From assembly GCA_016715245.1 (NCBI GenBank), contig JADKAS010000003.1:343579-407578 (forward strand): a stretch of 64,000 bases of DNA, written 5' to 3'. A program made the position numbers and the translations under genes. The DNA comes from Saprospiraceae bacterium (GTDB lineage: Bacteria; Bacteroidota; Bacteroidia; Chitinophagales; Saprospiraceae). The notes beneath the pieces are model-generated. The model did not search any database. It was given only the letters and a program-made list of their open reading frames with translations, and had not been told where the DNA came from. Below are positions 47,018-56,566 of the stretch, one piece after another (the stretch's first letter is position 1; each line of letters opens with the position of its first letter).

Positions 47018-49795
47018 ATGTTATTAAGATATCTGTTACTTGGGATATTTCTTTTTGTATTTACGCTCAGTCAAGCACAAAATAATGTTGAAATTCTGGC
47101 CCGGGCCGAATTGGAAAAAAGAGGACTGGATGAAGGTAGATTGAGAGAGGAATTATTGAAAAGGGGAGTGGATCTTAACAATATAGACCCCAATAACAAA
47201 CAGCAAATTCTCGCTAATGAAAAAACTATACGGGAAGTTATTGAAATGCTGGAAAAGGAAAAAAATCAAAAATCAGGCGGTACAGGGAGTACTACTCCCG
47301 GCGAACCACCTGCAACACCGGTATCTCAGGAACGACGAAGTGTCGATGAAGCTGCTCTAGACAATCAAAGTCAGGATATACAAAAAGCAGTCAAAGAAGG
47401 AGCCACCATAGAAGAAGCTATATCAGAAAAAATACAGGAAAGTGCCAAAGAAAAACTTCCGGGAGCTACCACTTATGGTCAGCATATTTTCAGGGATAAG
47501 TCTATAAAATTATACAGGACATCCGAAGATGCCAAACCGTCAAAATCGTATGTTTTAGGACCTGGCGATAAAATTGCTATTTCAATATGGGGACCCACGC
47601 AAGAAAATTTTGCATTGGAAATTGAAAAGGATGGGTATATTCAACCTACCGGTTTGCCCAGGTATTATATAGCAGGTTTGACTTTGGGACAGGCTGAAAA
47701 TCTTATGGCTTCTAAGCTTAAAAACTATTATTATTTTCAAAAGGAAAATTTTGAACTGACTGTAACTACAGCAAGAACCATAAATGTAAATATTTATGGA
47801 GAGGTATTTACCAATGGAACTTTTAATATTTCAGCTATAAATACCGCTTTTAATGCCCTTATTGCATCCGGAGGACCAACAAATTTAGGAAGTGTAAGAA
47901 AAATTCAGGTAACAAGACCGGGTCAAAAACCTAAGAATCTGGACGTTTATTTATATTTAAACAACCCTTCCATCACCCAGGATTTTTACCTCAATGAAAA
48001 TGATTTTATATTTGTTCCGATTGCCGAAAAACTGGTCACCATTTCTGGTGAGGTAAATAGACCATACAAGTATGAATTAATAAATAACGAAAATCTGAAT
48101 GATTTATTAAAATTTGCAGGAGGACTGACAGTAAATGCACTGAAAAGCAATATTAAAATTAAAAGAATTGAAGATGATTCTGTAAGGATTATCGATTTGA
48201 ATCTGACACAATTGGAAAAATCGGGTAAAAACTTTGAAGTAAGAAATGGTGATGAAATTCAGATTTTAAATATTGACAATCTTGTAAAAAACAGTGTATA
48301 TATTGAAGGTGCGGTGGAAAATCCGGGTGAATTTGCATTGAATACAGGAGATGACATTTCTGGATTGCTTAAAAAATCAAGATTAAAAGAAAACGCGGTT
48401 TTGGATCTTGCGTACTTAAAAAGGTTTAATGATGATTTAAAAACCATTCGGTATGAGTTTGTGAATATTGGAGAAATTTTACGAAATCCTCAAAGCGCTG
48501 AAAATAAAAAACTTTTGCGAGGTGATAACCTTATTATTGTCAGCAAGGAATTGTTTGTGGATAAATACAAAGTTTCAATTGAAGGGGCGGTCAGACAACC
48601 TATTACTATAGATTTGGACAAAAAATCCAATATGAAGATTTCTGACCTTGTGTTTCTTAGTGGGGGATTGCAGGAATACGCAACCGATTTTGCCTATATT
48701 TTCAGAAAAGATATAGAAGAAAACAATGCTCCTGAATATGTATATGTAAATATTAAAGAGGCTTTGGAAAATCCTTCGTCTGAATCAAATATTTTATTGG
48801 AACCCAACGATAGACTCATAATATATTCAAAATATAACTACATAGACGGATCATTTATTACGGTGGGGGGTGCTGTCAGGAAGCCGGGTGATTTTCCTTT
48901 TCATCCTTCATTAAAATTGAAAGACGTATTATTATTGGCCAATGGCCTGAAACAAGAGGCAGCGCTTGACAGGGTCGATATATACCGTTTGGATTTGACA
49001 AACAACAAGAGTACGAGAGTGTTGGTAGCTAAATTAAAGCTAGATGCAGAATTAAACGTTGTCGGCGGTGATGATGATTTTGAGCTTGAACCCTTTGATC
49101 AGGTTTTTGTACGATACGCACCTGAGTTTGAATTACAGAGAAATATTTTGATTTCAGGAGAAATAAAATACCCCGGTACCTATGCACTTACGAGTTATAA
49201 TATGCGAATCGCAACTTTGATTAAAGATGCAGGAGGACCCACCAATGAAAGTTTTTTGTCTGGTGCCACTCTTTTGCGAAAAAAAGACAATGTAGGGTAC
49301 ATTATTTTTGATCTTGAACATGCACTTAAGTTAAAATCAAATAAAGACAATATAATTCTTCAGGAAGGGGATGAGATTTTTATTCCTAAAAGAAATGATC
49401 TTGTAACCATTACCGGGGCAACTAATACCTATGAATGGTACCCTCAAAAAGTGGCAGAACTAGGAAGAATAAATGTTCAGTATTCAAAAAATAAAAACGT
49501 GATGTATTATATCAATGAATACGCCGGAGGTTTGTCAAAAAATGCTTCAAAAGCAAAAATATCAGTCATTGATGCTTCAGGTAAAGTACATAAAACCAAA
49601 AGATTTTTATTTTTTCAGACCTATCCAAAAGTAAAACCCGGAAGTACTATAAATGTGGGTTATAAAACAGTAAAACCAAAAGAGGAAAAAGGAAAAAATG
49701 AAGAAGACGTCAAATGGGGAGAAGTTCTGGCTAATTCCATAGCACAGGCTACCGCAATTTTGTCAATAATTTTGTTAATACAGAATGTAAATTAA
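47018..49795 (+). CDS. polysaccharide biosynthesis/export protein with multiple SLBB domains (Wza-like)
   Basis: About 925 residues from ATG at 47018 (a TTG at 46997 also opens the frame). Signal peptide MLLRYLLLGIFLFVFTLSQA. A charged coiled region (30-160) is followed by the Poly_export domain (about 175-260, YVLGPGDKIAISIWGPTQEN) and then six or so SLBB repeats (KLVTISGEVNRPYKYEL, SVYIEGAVENPGEF, FITVGGAVRKPGDFPF, NILISGEIKYPGTY). Ends with a C-terminal hydrophobic helix. It would form the outer-membrane export channel of the surface polysaccharide encoded downstream. Much longer than E. coli Wza (379), as usual for Bacteroidota. Confidence 0.92.
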   Translation: MLLRYLLLGIFLFVFTLSQAQNNVEILARAELEKRGLDEGRLREELLKRGVDLNNIDPNNKQQILANEKTIREVIEMLEKEKNQKSGGTGSTTPGEPPATPVSQERRSVDEAALDNQSQDIQKAVKEGATIEEAISEKIQESAKEKLPGATTYGQHIFRDKSIKLYRTSEDAKPSKSYVLGPGDKIAISIWGPTQENFALEIEKDGYIQPTGLPRYYIAGLTLGQAENLMASKLKNYYYFQKENFELTVTTARTINVNIYGEVFTNGTFNISAINTAFNALIASGGPTNLGSVRKIQVTRPGQKPKNLDVYLYLNNPSITQDFYLNENDFIFVPIAEKLVTISGEVNRPYKYELINNENLNDLLKFAGGLTVNALKSNIKIKRIEDDSVRIIDLNLTQLEKSGKNFEVRNGDEIQILNIDNLVKNSVYIEGAVENPGEFALNTGDDISGLLKKSRLKENAVLDLAYLKRFNDDLKTIRYEFVNIGEILRNPQSAENKKLLRGDNLIIVSKELFVDKYKVSIEGAVRQPITIDLDKKSNMKISDLVFLSGGLQEYATDFAYIFRKDIEENNAPEYVYVNIKEALENPSSESNILLEPNDRLIIYSKYNYIDGSFITVGGAVRKPGDFPFHPSLKLKDVLLLANGLKQEAALDRVDIYRLDLTNNKSTRVLVAKLKLDAELNVVGGDDDFELEPFDQVFVRYAPEFELQRNILISGEIKYPGTYALTSYNMRIATLIKDAGGPTNESFLSGATLLRKKDNVGYIIFDLEHALKLKSNKDNIILQEGDEIFIPKRNDLVTITGATNTYEWYPQKVAELGRINVQYSKNKNVMYYINEYAGGLSKNASKAKISVIDASGKVHKTKRFLFFQTYPKVKPGSTINVGYKTVKPKEEKGKNEEDVKWGEVLANSIAQATAILSIILLIQNVN

Positions 49796-49805
49796 AAACA
49801 AGTAG

Positions 49806-49813
49806 TATCTTTG
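49806..49813 (+). promoter_or_regulatory. -7 element (TATCTTTG) before the locus regulator
   Basis: TATCTTTG, 32 bp before the winged-helix gene. It may mark an internal promoter that drives the regulator, upxY and the biosynthesis genes. Confidence 0.45.
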
Positions 49814-49845
49814 AGCAATTTATTTACTCAATATCATTAAATCAA

Positions 49846-50379
49846 ATGATAGAAACCCTGATTTCCTCGAAAACCCGTATAAAACTTTTACTCAAGTTTT
49901 TTCTGAACAGTAAATCAACTTCTTACCTAAGGGGATTGGAGACAGAGTTTGGAGATTCAACCAATGCTATCAGGGTGGAACTTAACAGGTTTGAAAAGGC
50001 CGGGATGTTGTCCTCTTTTATAAAAGGCAATAAAAAATATTTCAGGGCAAATACAGACCACCCACTTTACAATGAAACGCACAATATTCTTTTAAAATAT
50101 ATCGGGTTTGATAAAATAATCGACACCGTCATTGAGAGGTTGGGAGAAGTGAGGGAAGTGTACGTCACCGGAGCATTTGCGCGGGGAATAGATGATAAAA
50201 TTATTGATTTGGTGTTTGTGGGAAATATAAACACGGTTTATCTCGCTGAATTAATCAGTAAAGTTGAAAAACATATTTCAAGAAGAATCCGGTATATTGT
50301 TTTTCAGGAAAATGAGGTAAATGATACTGAATGGAACCAGTCGCATGAAAATGCATTATTGTTGTGGTCAAATGAGTAA
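49846..50379 (+). CDS. winged-helix regulator with degenerate nucleotidyltransferase domain
   Basis: 177 residues. Residues 1-80 form an ArsR-like winged helix (FFLNSKSTSYLRGLETEFG, AIRVELNRFEKAGML, KKYFRANTDHPLYNE). Residues about 95-165 look like a MNT-type nucleotidyltransferase fold, VYVTGAFARGIDDKIIDLVFVG, where the usual GSxARG has become GAFARG and acidic residues are only partly kept. Catalysis is therefore doubtful and a ligand- or partner-binding role is more likely. It sits 12 bp before upxY, at the head of the polysaccharide locus, so it probably regulates it. Confidence 0.75.
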   Translation: MIETLISSKTRIKLLLKFFLNSKSTSYLRGLETEFGDSTNAIRVELNRFEKAGMLSSFIKGNKKYFRANTDHPLYNETHNILLKYIGFDKIIDTVIERLGEVREVYVTGAFARGIDDKIIDLVFVGNINTVYLAELISKVEKHISRRIRYIVFQENEVNDTEWNQSHENALLLWSNE

Positions 50380-50391
50380 ATGTAATAGCAG

Positions 50392-50964
50392 ATGTCCGCA
50401 GCAATAAAAACACACAAACAGGAAACGATAAATCAATTGTCCGATAAGGATGAAAGATGGTTTGCCGTTTACACTAAATATAAATGTGAAAAATTTGTTG
50501 CCGGGCAATTGGCAAAAAAAAATATTCAGGCGTATGTACCTTTGGTGGCTAAGACCAAAAGATACAGCAGGAAAATCAAACATTATGAGGTTCCTTTGAT
50601 CAATTGTTATGTTTTTGTCAAAATTAAAAAAGCTGATTATTTGCGTACTTTGGAAACGGAATTTGTCATGAAGTTTCTGAAAAACGGGAATGATTTACTC
50701 GCTATTCCTGAAAGCGAAATCCAGATACTTAAAAGAGTAGGCGGACAAGCCGAAGAAACATTTGAAAATTCTTCAATGGTTCTGGATCACGGCCAGTGGG
50801 TCGAAGTAGTAGCAGGGCAACTCACAGGGATGAAAGGCAAAATCATGACACAGGCAGGTAAAAAAAGTTTTGTGGTAGATTTAGAAACCATAGGTTATCA
50901 TCTTAGGGTCAATATTGACCTGAAGTGGCTGAGACCTATTAAAGAAAATATTGTAATCTCCTGA
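50392..50964 (+). CDS. UpxY/NusG-family transcription antiterminator
   Basis: 190 residues. An NGN domain (RWFAVYTKYKCEKFVAGQL, IQAYVPLVAKTKRYS) and a C-terminal KOW domain (GQWVEVVAGQLTGMKGKI). NusG paralogues of this type in Bacteroidota ride with RNA polymerase to allow read-through of long capsule operons. The position directly before the biosynthesis genes supports that. Two small hairpins lie 40-75 bp downstream of its stop. Confidence 0.9.
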   Translation: MSAAIKTHKQETINQLSDKDERWFAVYTKYKCEKFVAGQLAKKNIQAYVPLVAKTKRYSRKIKHYEVPLINCYVFVKIKKADYLRTLETEFVMKFLKNGNDLLAIPESEIQILKRVGGQAEETFENSSMVLDHGQWVEVVAGQLTGMKGKIMTQAGKKSFVVDLETIGYHLRVNIDLKWLRPIKENIVIS

Positions 50965-51002
50965 TAAACAGGATATTAAAAATGTGAGGACTATAAAAAA
51001 CC

Positions 51003-51038
51003 CGATAAGTACGTGCGACTTATCAGCGGCGAAGCCGT
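51003..51038. promoter_or_regulatory. two adjacent hairpins after upxY
   Basis: GATAAGT (51004-51010) pairs with ACTTATC (51018-51024), and CGGC/GCCG (51027-51037) forms a second GAA-capped hairpin. No T tract follows on the plus strand, so this is not a classic terminator. It may be a pause or recognition site, or a minus-strand terminator, since GGGTTTTTT follows the stem on that strand. Confidence 0.35.
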
Positions 51039-51048
51039 ATGAAATATT

Positions 51049-51173
51049 GTTGAGTTGTTAAGTTGTTTTTTGTTGAGTTGTTAAGTTGTTTTTTGTTGAG
51101 TTGTTAAGTTGTTTTTTGTTGAGTTGTTAAGTTGTTTTTTGTTGAGTTGTTAAGTTGTTTTTTGTTGAGTTGA
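51049..51173. repeat. cassette A left arm, 23-bp tandem repeats
   Basis: Five perfect copies of a 23-bp unit (starts 51049, 51072, 51095, 51118, 51141) plus a partial sixth. Each unit is GTTGAGTTGTTAAGTTG followed by six T. No spacers, so not a CRISPR. Confidence 0.9.
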
Positions 51174-51197
51174 TGATGCATTATATTCACTAAGATT

Positions 51198-51570
51198 ATG
51201 TATACCTATAATTTTGAAAAACTGGAGATTTGGCAGTTAAGTAAAAATCTCACTGTAATGATTTACAATACAACAAAAGATTTTCCGGATTCAGAGAAAT
51301 TCGGAATTACAAATCAACCTCAGACGGGCTGCTGTTTCTATTCCGACAAATATTGCAGAAGGAGTTAACAAAACATCAGAAAAAGAAAGATCAAGATATC
51401 TTCAAATTGCTTATGGCTCATCCATGGAAGTTATAAGCTTATTATTGATATCAAATGAATTAAATTACATTTATTCCGAAGACCTGGAAAAATGCCGTAT
51501 CATCATTAATGAAATTTCAAATAAAATTAACGCTTACAACAGGAAATTAAACACTAATTCAAAAAGTTAA
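51198..51570 (+). CDS. four-helix-bundle (S23/IVP family) protein, cassette A (frameshifted)
   Basis: Begins MYTYNFEKLEIWQLSKNL, and the correct continuation NQLRRAAVSIPTNIAEGVNK lies in the next frame. One extra C at 51318-51319 causes the break; removing it gives a 123-residue protein ending NTNSKS. SIPxNIAEG is the signature of the four-helix-bundle family first seen in 23S rRNA intervening sequences; bAvd of diversity-generating retroelements is a relative. Function of standalone members is unknown. Closest in this window to the decayed copy at 62799. Confidence 0.8.
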
Positions 51571-51574
51571 TATC

Positions 51575-51593
51575 CAACTTAACAAATCAACAA
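51575..51593. repeat. cassette A right arm (inverted)
   Basis: CAACTTAACAAATCAACAA is the reverse complement of the left-arm core TTGTTGAGTTGTTAAGTTG with one mismatch (18 of 19). It lies just after the S23 stop and 15 bp before the aminotransferase ATG. Confidence 0.75.
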
Positions 51594-51608
51594 ATAAACA
51601 GAAAACAA

Positions 51609-52733
51609 ATGTTACTACAAATGGTGGATGTCAAATCCCAATACGTAAAAATTAAAGAAGAAGTTGATCGTGGTATTCATGAAGTTTTGGATACTACTAT
51701 TTTTATAGGAGGACCTAAAGTCAAAAAATTTCAGGAAGAACTGGAAGTTTACCTTGGCGTAAAACATGTAATTCCATGTGCCAATGGTACGGATGCGATA
51801 CAAATTGCCCTTATGGGTCTAGGACTCAGACCGGGCGATGAAGTGATTGTTCCTGCATTTACTTATGTCGCCACGGCTGAAGTAATAGCTCTTTTGGGGC
51901 TTATACCAGTGATGGTAGATGTTGATGCCGATTCTTTTAATGTTTCTGTAGAGGGTATTAAAAAGGCGATTACCCCACGCACTAAAGCTATCGTACCGGT
52001 TCATCTTTATGGTCAGTCTGCAGAAATGGAAGCCATAATGAATATTGCACAAAAACATAATATTTTTGTAGTCGAAGACAATGCGCAGGCTATTGGGGCT
52101 GATTATTTATTTTCAAATGGTGGTAAGAAGAAAAGCGGTACCATTGGACATATTGGATGTACATCGTTTTATCCATCCAAAAATCTGGGATGTTACGGAG
52201 ATGGTGGCGCAATTATGACCAATGACGATAATTTGGCATTTCTGTTACAAAAAATTGCCAACCATGGACAATCGGTCAGATATTATCACGATGTGGTAGG
52301 GGTAAATTCCAGACTGGATGCTATTCAGGCGGTTGTACTTTCTGCTAAATTAAAGCACCTTGACGAATACAACCTGGCAAGACAAAAAGTAGCCGATTAT
52401 TATGATGCGGCATTTGCCGGCCATGCTGAAATATTGACACCTTTACGTTCAAGTTTTTCCACGCATGTTTTCCATCAATATACTCTGCGTATAAAAAACG
52501 GAAAAAGAGATTCACTGAAAGATTTTTTGGACGATAATAAAATTCCGAATATGATTTATTATCCGGTTCCACTTTATAAACAGGAAGCTTTCAAAGCAAC
52601 ATCCAATGGTATGGAATACCTGGAAAATACTGAATTATTATGTAAAGAAGTGATTTCTTTACCAATTCATACGGAAATGGACCCAACTCAATTGGATTAC
52701 ATCATCAATGTGGTGAAAACATTTTTTAAATAA
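51609..52733 (+). CDS. DegT/DnrJ/EryC1 family sugar aminotransferase (WbpE-like)
   Basis: 374 residues. PLP-dependent fold with ANGTDAIQIALMGLGLRPGDEVIVPAFTYVATAEV, VEDNAQAIGA, and the PLP-binding lysine in SFYPSKNLGCYGDGGAI. NHGQ and a Q-rich C-terminal end complete the family pattern. With the WbpB- and WbpD-like genes downstream it probably transfers an amino group to C3 of a UDP-2-acetamido-3-keto-glucuronate, but a role on the dTDP-keto sugar made by RfbA/RfbB cannot be excluded. Confidence 0.88.
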   Translation: MLLQMVDVKSQYVKIKEEVDRGIHEVLDTTIFIGGPKVKKFQEELEVYLGVKHVIPCANGTDAIQIALMGLGLRPGDEVIVPAFTYVATAEVIALLGLIPVMVDVDADSFNVSVEGIKKAITPRTKAIVPVHLYGQSAEMEAIMNIAQKHNIFVVEDNAQAIGADYLFSNGGKKKSGTIGHIGCTSFYPSKNLGCYGDGGAIMTNDDNLAFLLQKIANHGQSVRYYHDVVGVNSRLDAIQAVVLSAKLKHLDEYNLARQKVADYYDAAFAGHAEILTPLRSSFSTHVFHQYTLRIKNGKRDSLKDFLDDNKIPNMIYYPVPLYKQEAFKATSNGMEYLENTELLCKEVISLPIHTEMDPTQLDYIINVVKTFFK

Positions 52734-52748
52734 AATAGCCTAATAAAA

Positions 52749-54050
52749 ATGAAAATAGCCGTAGTTGGAACCGGATATGTTGGCCTGGTCTCCGGAACAT
52801 GTTTTGCAGAATCAGGAAACTATGTAACCTGTGTAGATATTGATGCGGTCAAGGTTGAGAAAATGAAAAATGGGTTTGTTCCTATTTACGAACCCGGGTT
52901 GGAAACCTTGTTTGAAAGAAATACCAAACAAGGAAGGCTGCATTTTACGACCGATCTCGCCTCAGGGATCAGAGATGCAAAGATCATCTTTCTGGCTCTT
53001 CCGACTCCTCCGGGAGCAGACGGTTCTGCTGACCTTTCTTTTGTACTTAAAGTGGCAAAAGACCTGTCAGGAATCATCACAGACTATAAGGTCATCGTAG
53101 ACAAGAGTACCGTGCCTGTAGGAACCGCTGAGAAGGTGGAAGTGGTGCTTTTGGAAAAACTGGATCACAGCTTGTTTGACGTTGTATCAAATCCCGAATT
53201 TCTTCGGGAAGGGGTTGCTGTAGAAGACTTCATGAAACCCGACCGCGTTGTCGTTGGCACGTCTTCTGAAAAAGCAAAACAGATCATGTCTCAATTGTAC
53301 GAACCTTTTGTACGTCAGGGCAATCCCATCATTTTTATGGATGAACGAAGTGCGGAAATGACCAAATATGCTGCCAATTCTTATCTGGCAACAAGAATAA
53401 GTTTTATGAACGAGATTGCCAATCTGTGCGAGCGCCTTGGGGCGGATGTCGATATGGTAAGGAAAGGAATGGGCAGCGACAGCAGAATCGGGAAAAGATT
53501 TTTATTTCCCGGTGTTGGATACGGTGGATCTTGTTTTCCTAAAGACGTACAGGCACTGGCTAAATCTGCGCAGGAAAATGAATACGACTTTAAAATTCTG
53601 AAGTCGGTCATGATGGTCAATGATTTGCAAAAAGAAATATTGTCCAATAAAATCCTTAATTATTTTGGAGGAGAATTATCCGGAAAAACAATTGGAATCT
53701 GGGGACTGGCTTTTAAGCCTAATACCGATGATATCAGAGAAGCTCCGGCTTTGACTATCATTTCCAGATTATTGCATAATGGTGCAAAAATAAAGGCCTA
53801 TGATCCGGAAGCTATGGAAAATGTTAAACAGGTTTTCGGAGACAAAATAGAATATTGCAGACACGAATACAATACCATTGAAGGGGTTGATGCATTGGCA
53901 ATCGTCACAGAATGGAATGAATTCCGAACACCGGATTTTGATAAAATGAAATCCCTGATGAAGGCACCGGTCATTTTTGATGGAAGGAATATTTACGATG
54001 TCAAAACTGTCAGGGATATGGGATTTTATTATGACAGCATAGGAAGGTGA
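52749..54050 (+). CDS. ugd: UDP-glucose 6-dehydrogenase
   Basis: 433 residues. NAD loop KIAVVGTGYVGLVSGTCFAE, STVPVGTAEKVE, NPEFLREG, and the catalytic cysteine in GVGYGGSCFPKDVQAL near residue 260. IWGLAFKPNTDDIREAPAL marks the C-terminal domain. Oxidises UDP-glucose twice to UDP-glucuronate for the surface polysaccharide. 15 bp after the aminotransferase, 30 bp before rfbB. Confidence 0.94.
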   Translation: MKIAVVGTGYVGLVSGTCFAESGNYVTCVDIDAVKVEKMKNGFVPIYEPGLETLFERNTKQGRLHFTTDLASGIRDAKIIFLALPTPPGADGSADLSFVLKVAKDLSGIITDYKVIVDKSTVPVGTAEKVEVVLLEKLDHSLFDVVSNPEFLREGVAVEDFMKPDRVVVGTSSEKAKQIMSQLYEPFVRQGNPIIFMDERSAEMTKYAANSYLATRISFMNEIANLCERLGADVDMVRKGMGSDSRIGKRFLFPGVGYGGSCFPKDVQALAKSAQENEYDFKILKSVMMVNDLQKEILSNKILNYFGGELSGKTIGIWGLAFKPNTDDIREAPALTIISRLLHNGAKIKAYDPEAMENVKQVFGDKIEYCRHEYNTIEGVDALAIVTEWNEFRTPDFDKMKSLMKAPVIFDGRNIYDVKTVRDMGFYYDSIGR

Positions 54051-54080
54051 TTTTTTTTAATTCAAAAATATTTTAATTAA

Positions 54081-55180
54081 ATGAATATTCTCGTCACCGG
54101 TGGCGCCGGATTTATCGGTTCTCACGTCGTCAGAAGATTGGTTACAAAATATCCCGACGACAACATTATCAATCTTGATGCGCTTACGTATGCAGGAAAT
54201 CTTGAAAACCTTAAGGATATTCAGACATCACCAAATTATACTTTTGTCAAAGGAGACATAGGGGATGAAACTTTGGTAACAGAAATATTCAATAAATATA
54301 ACATCACACACGTCGTCCATCTGGCAGCAGAATCTCATGTGGACCGAAGTATCAAGGACCCACTTATCTTTCTGAAAACCAATATTTTAGGTACAGCCAA
54401 TTTATTGCAGGTTGCTAAAAAGTATTGGGCAGGAAATTATGACGGCAAACTTTTTTACCACATCAGCACAGGTGAAGTGTATGGTTCTTTGGAAATGGGT
54501 AGTGATATGTTTACGGAAACCACGCCTTATGACCCCAGGTCACCGTATTCGGCATCCAAAGCTTCATCAGATCATTTGGTCAGGGCATTTTATCACACCT
54601 ACACATGCCGGTAGTCATTTCCAATTGCAGCAATAATTACGGGCCTAATCATTTTCCTGAAAAACTGATTCCACTGATCATTCACAATATCATACATAAA
54701 AAACCATTGCCTGTCTATGGTAAAGGTGAAAATGTCAGGGATTGGTTGTATGTGGAAGACCATGCAAGCGCTATTGATGTGATATTGCACAAGGGTAAAC
54801 CTGGTGAAACCTATAATATCGGAGGACATAATGAGTGGAAAAATATTGATATCGTAAAGTATCTCTGCGACGCTTTGGATGAAAAACTTGGAAGGCAGGC
54901 AGGAGAAAGCAGACAACTCATTACTTATGTGACGGACAGAGCAGGGCATGATCTGCGTTATGCTATTGATGCAGAAAAAATTAAAAAAGAACTAGGATGG
55001 GTACCTCAGGAAACATTTGAAACTGGTATTGCCAAAACCATAAACTGGTATCTGAACAATCAGGAGTGGCTGGATCATGTAACTTCAGGATCCTATCAGA
55101 AGTATTATGAAATGATGTATAAAAACGGGTTAACTCATTTTAAAAATATTGATAACGGAAATGCCGAAAAAACCTCATGA
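54081..55180 (+). CDS. rfbB: dTDP-glucose 4,6-dehydratase (frameshifted)
   Basis: The SDR domain is split at about 54603. First part: NILVTGGAGFIGSHVVRRL, HLAAESHVDRSIKDP, STGEVYGSL and the YSASK catalytic pair. Second part: VVISNCSNNYGPNHFPEKLIPL, GKGENVRDWLYVEDH, RAGHDLRYAID. Adding one base (TAC-CAC-ATG) restores YHTYHMPVVISNCSNNYG and a 366-residue enzyme. It converts dTDP-glucose to dTDP-4-keto-6-deoxyglucose. The partner rfbA is 4 kb downstream; rfbC and rfbD are not in the window. Confidence 0.92.
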
Positions 55181-55339
55181 AATTAATGTTTATCTCATCG
55201 AAATACAGCGATAAATCAAAAAATCAGGGATTTGTATCTCTGTAAGATGTTTATGCTGTGTGAAAAATAATGAAAGAAGGAATAGCATACAAAAAATCAA
55301 AGACCTGAAAAGAACGGGACCATTAAAAATTAGAATTTT

Positions 55340-56446
55340 ATGGAGGAAAAAAAGATACAACAGCCTCAACAGATTTATCCGCAATACGCTCAGGATGAAG
55401 AGATAACATTAAAAGAAATCATTGCAAAAATCCTTGAATTCTGGAGCGAAGTTTGGAGTAAAAAATGGTGGATTATCTTATTTTCCATACCGTTTATTCT
55501 GTATTTTGGTTACAAAGCTAAAAAAGCAGAAATTACCTACACGGCTCAACTAACCTATACATTGAATGAAGGAAGCGGAAGTGGTGGGGCCTTGTCAGGG
55601 ATTCTTGGATCTTTTGGACTTGGAAAAGGTGGTAAAATTAATCTGGATAAAATTGTGGAGTTATCCAGATCGAGGAATATACAGCAAAAAGTTTTATTTC
55701 AGAAACTGGAACTGGATACTTTTCCCGGTAAACCGGATATTATTGCCAATCACATTATCACTTTATATAAACTGGACGAATTATGGACCAATAAAGTGAA
55801 AAACTGGACAGGATTTCGTTTTAAACATGGAAATGTTTCTGAGTTTTCCGCAGAAGAATTGCAGGCATTCAAAAGGTTGTTTGGAAAAATCATCGGAGGT
55901 AAAAATATAAAAAACAATATATTTTCTAACAGTTATAATGAAGATACTGGAATTCTGACACTTTCTGCTACTACCGTAGATGAGCAATTATCCATAGAAT
56001 ATTGTAATTTGATTTATAATCAAATAAAACAATATTATCTAATAAACTCGACAAAAGGAAATGTGTCAACTTTTGAATTTGCAGAAGCAAAAAGTGATTC
56101 CATTTTCAGTGCTATGCAAGCCAAAGAGTTACAATTGGCAAAGTTTAACGATTCCCACAGAAACCTGACAGATCCTTCCATGATTACACGCAGGAAAATA
56201 ATGGAGACGGAACTTCTCAAATTAAAGACTATGTACGCTGAAGTAACCAAAAACAGAGAACTTGCTGATTTTACTCTTTCAGCCGGCACACCCGATATTT
56301 CCATTATTGATGAACCAATTCCACCTTTGGAACCGATGGGTGCATCACTTTTGATTGAATTAATCAAAGGAGCGTTACTTGGAGGATTACTTTCTTTAAG
56401 TTTTGTATTGGGAAGGAAGATTGTTTTGGATGCGATGAGAAATTAG
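55340..56446 (+). CDS. Wzz/chain-length determinant family protein
   Basis: 368 residues. Cytoplasmic N-terminus, transmembrane helix near residues 50-68 (WWIILFSIPFILYFGYKAK), large periplasmic part with coiled coil (AMQAKELQLAKFNDSHR), and a C-terminal helix (ALLGGLLSLSFVLGRKIV). This is the Wzz/PCP layout controlling polysaccharide chain length. No cytoplasmic kinase domain is fused. The TAG stop is part of the left arm of cassette B, which starts immediately. Confidence 0.87.
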   Translation: MEEKKIQQPQQIYPQYAQDEEITLKEIIAKILEFWSEVWSKKWWIILFSIPFILYFGYKAKKAEITYTAQLTYTLNEGSGSGGALSGILGSFGLGKGGKINLDKIVELSRSRNIQQKVLFQKLELDTFPGKPDIIANHIITLYKLDELWTNKVKNWTGFRFKHGNVSEFSAEELQAFKRLFGKIIGGKNIKNNIFSNSYNEDTGILTLSATTVDEQLSIEYCNLIYNQIKQYYLINSTKGNVSTFEFAEAKSDSIFSAMQAKELQLAKFNDSHRNLTDPSMITRRKIMETELLKLKTMYAEVTKNRELADFTLSAGTPDISIIDEPIPPLEPMGASLLIELIKGALLGGLLSLSFVLGRKIVLDAMRN

Positions 56447-56534
56447 GTTTTAGGTGCTGGGTTTTAGGTGTGGGTTGGGTTAGGTTTTAGGTTAATAGGT
56501 TTTAGGTTAATAGGTTTTAGGTACTAGGTGCTAG
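56444..56534. repeat. cassette B left arm
   Basis: G/T-rich imperfect tandem repeats built from GGTTTTAGGT, including two copies of a 15-bp unit GGTTTTAGGTTAATA, ending TAGGTGCTAG at 56525-56534. Confidence 0.85.
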
Positions 56535-56566
56535 AGATTACATAATGAACACTTGACATAAAAATT

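Larger units (their letters stand above)
51049..51593. mobile_element. S23 cassette A: four-helix-bundle gene between inverted tandem repeats
   Basis: Left arm of five perfect 23-bp G/T-rich repeats, then an S23-family gene, then an A/C-rich right arm complementary to the left. The unit fills the gap between upxY and the aminotransferase gene. Same architecture as cassettes B and C but with a different repeat sequence. Treated as a candidate mobile or selfish unit; mobility is inference. Confidence 0.45.

Noticed and set aside
51049..51173. CRISPR array
   Set aside because: The 23-bp units are directly adjacent with no spacers and no cas genes are present.
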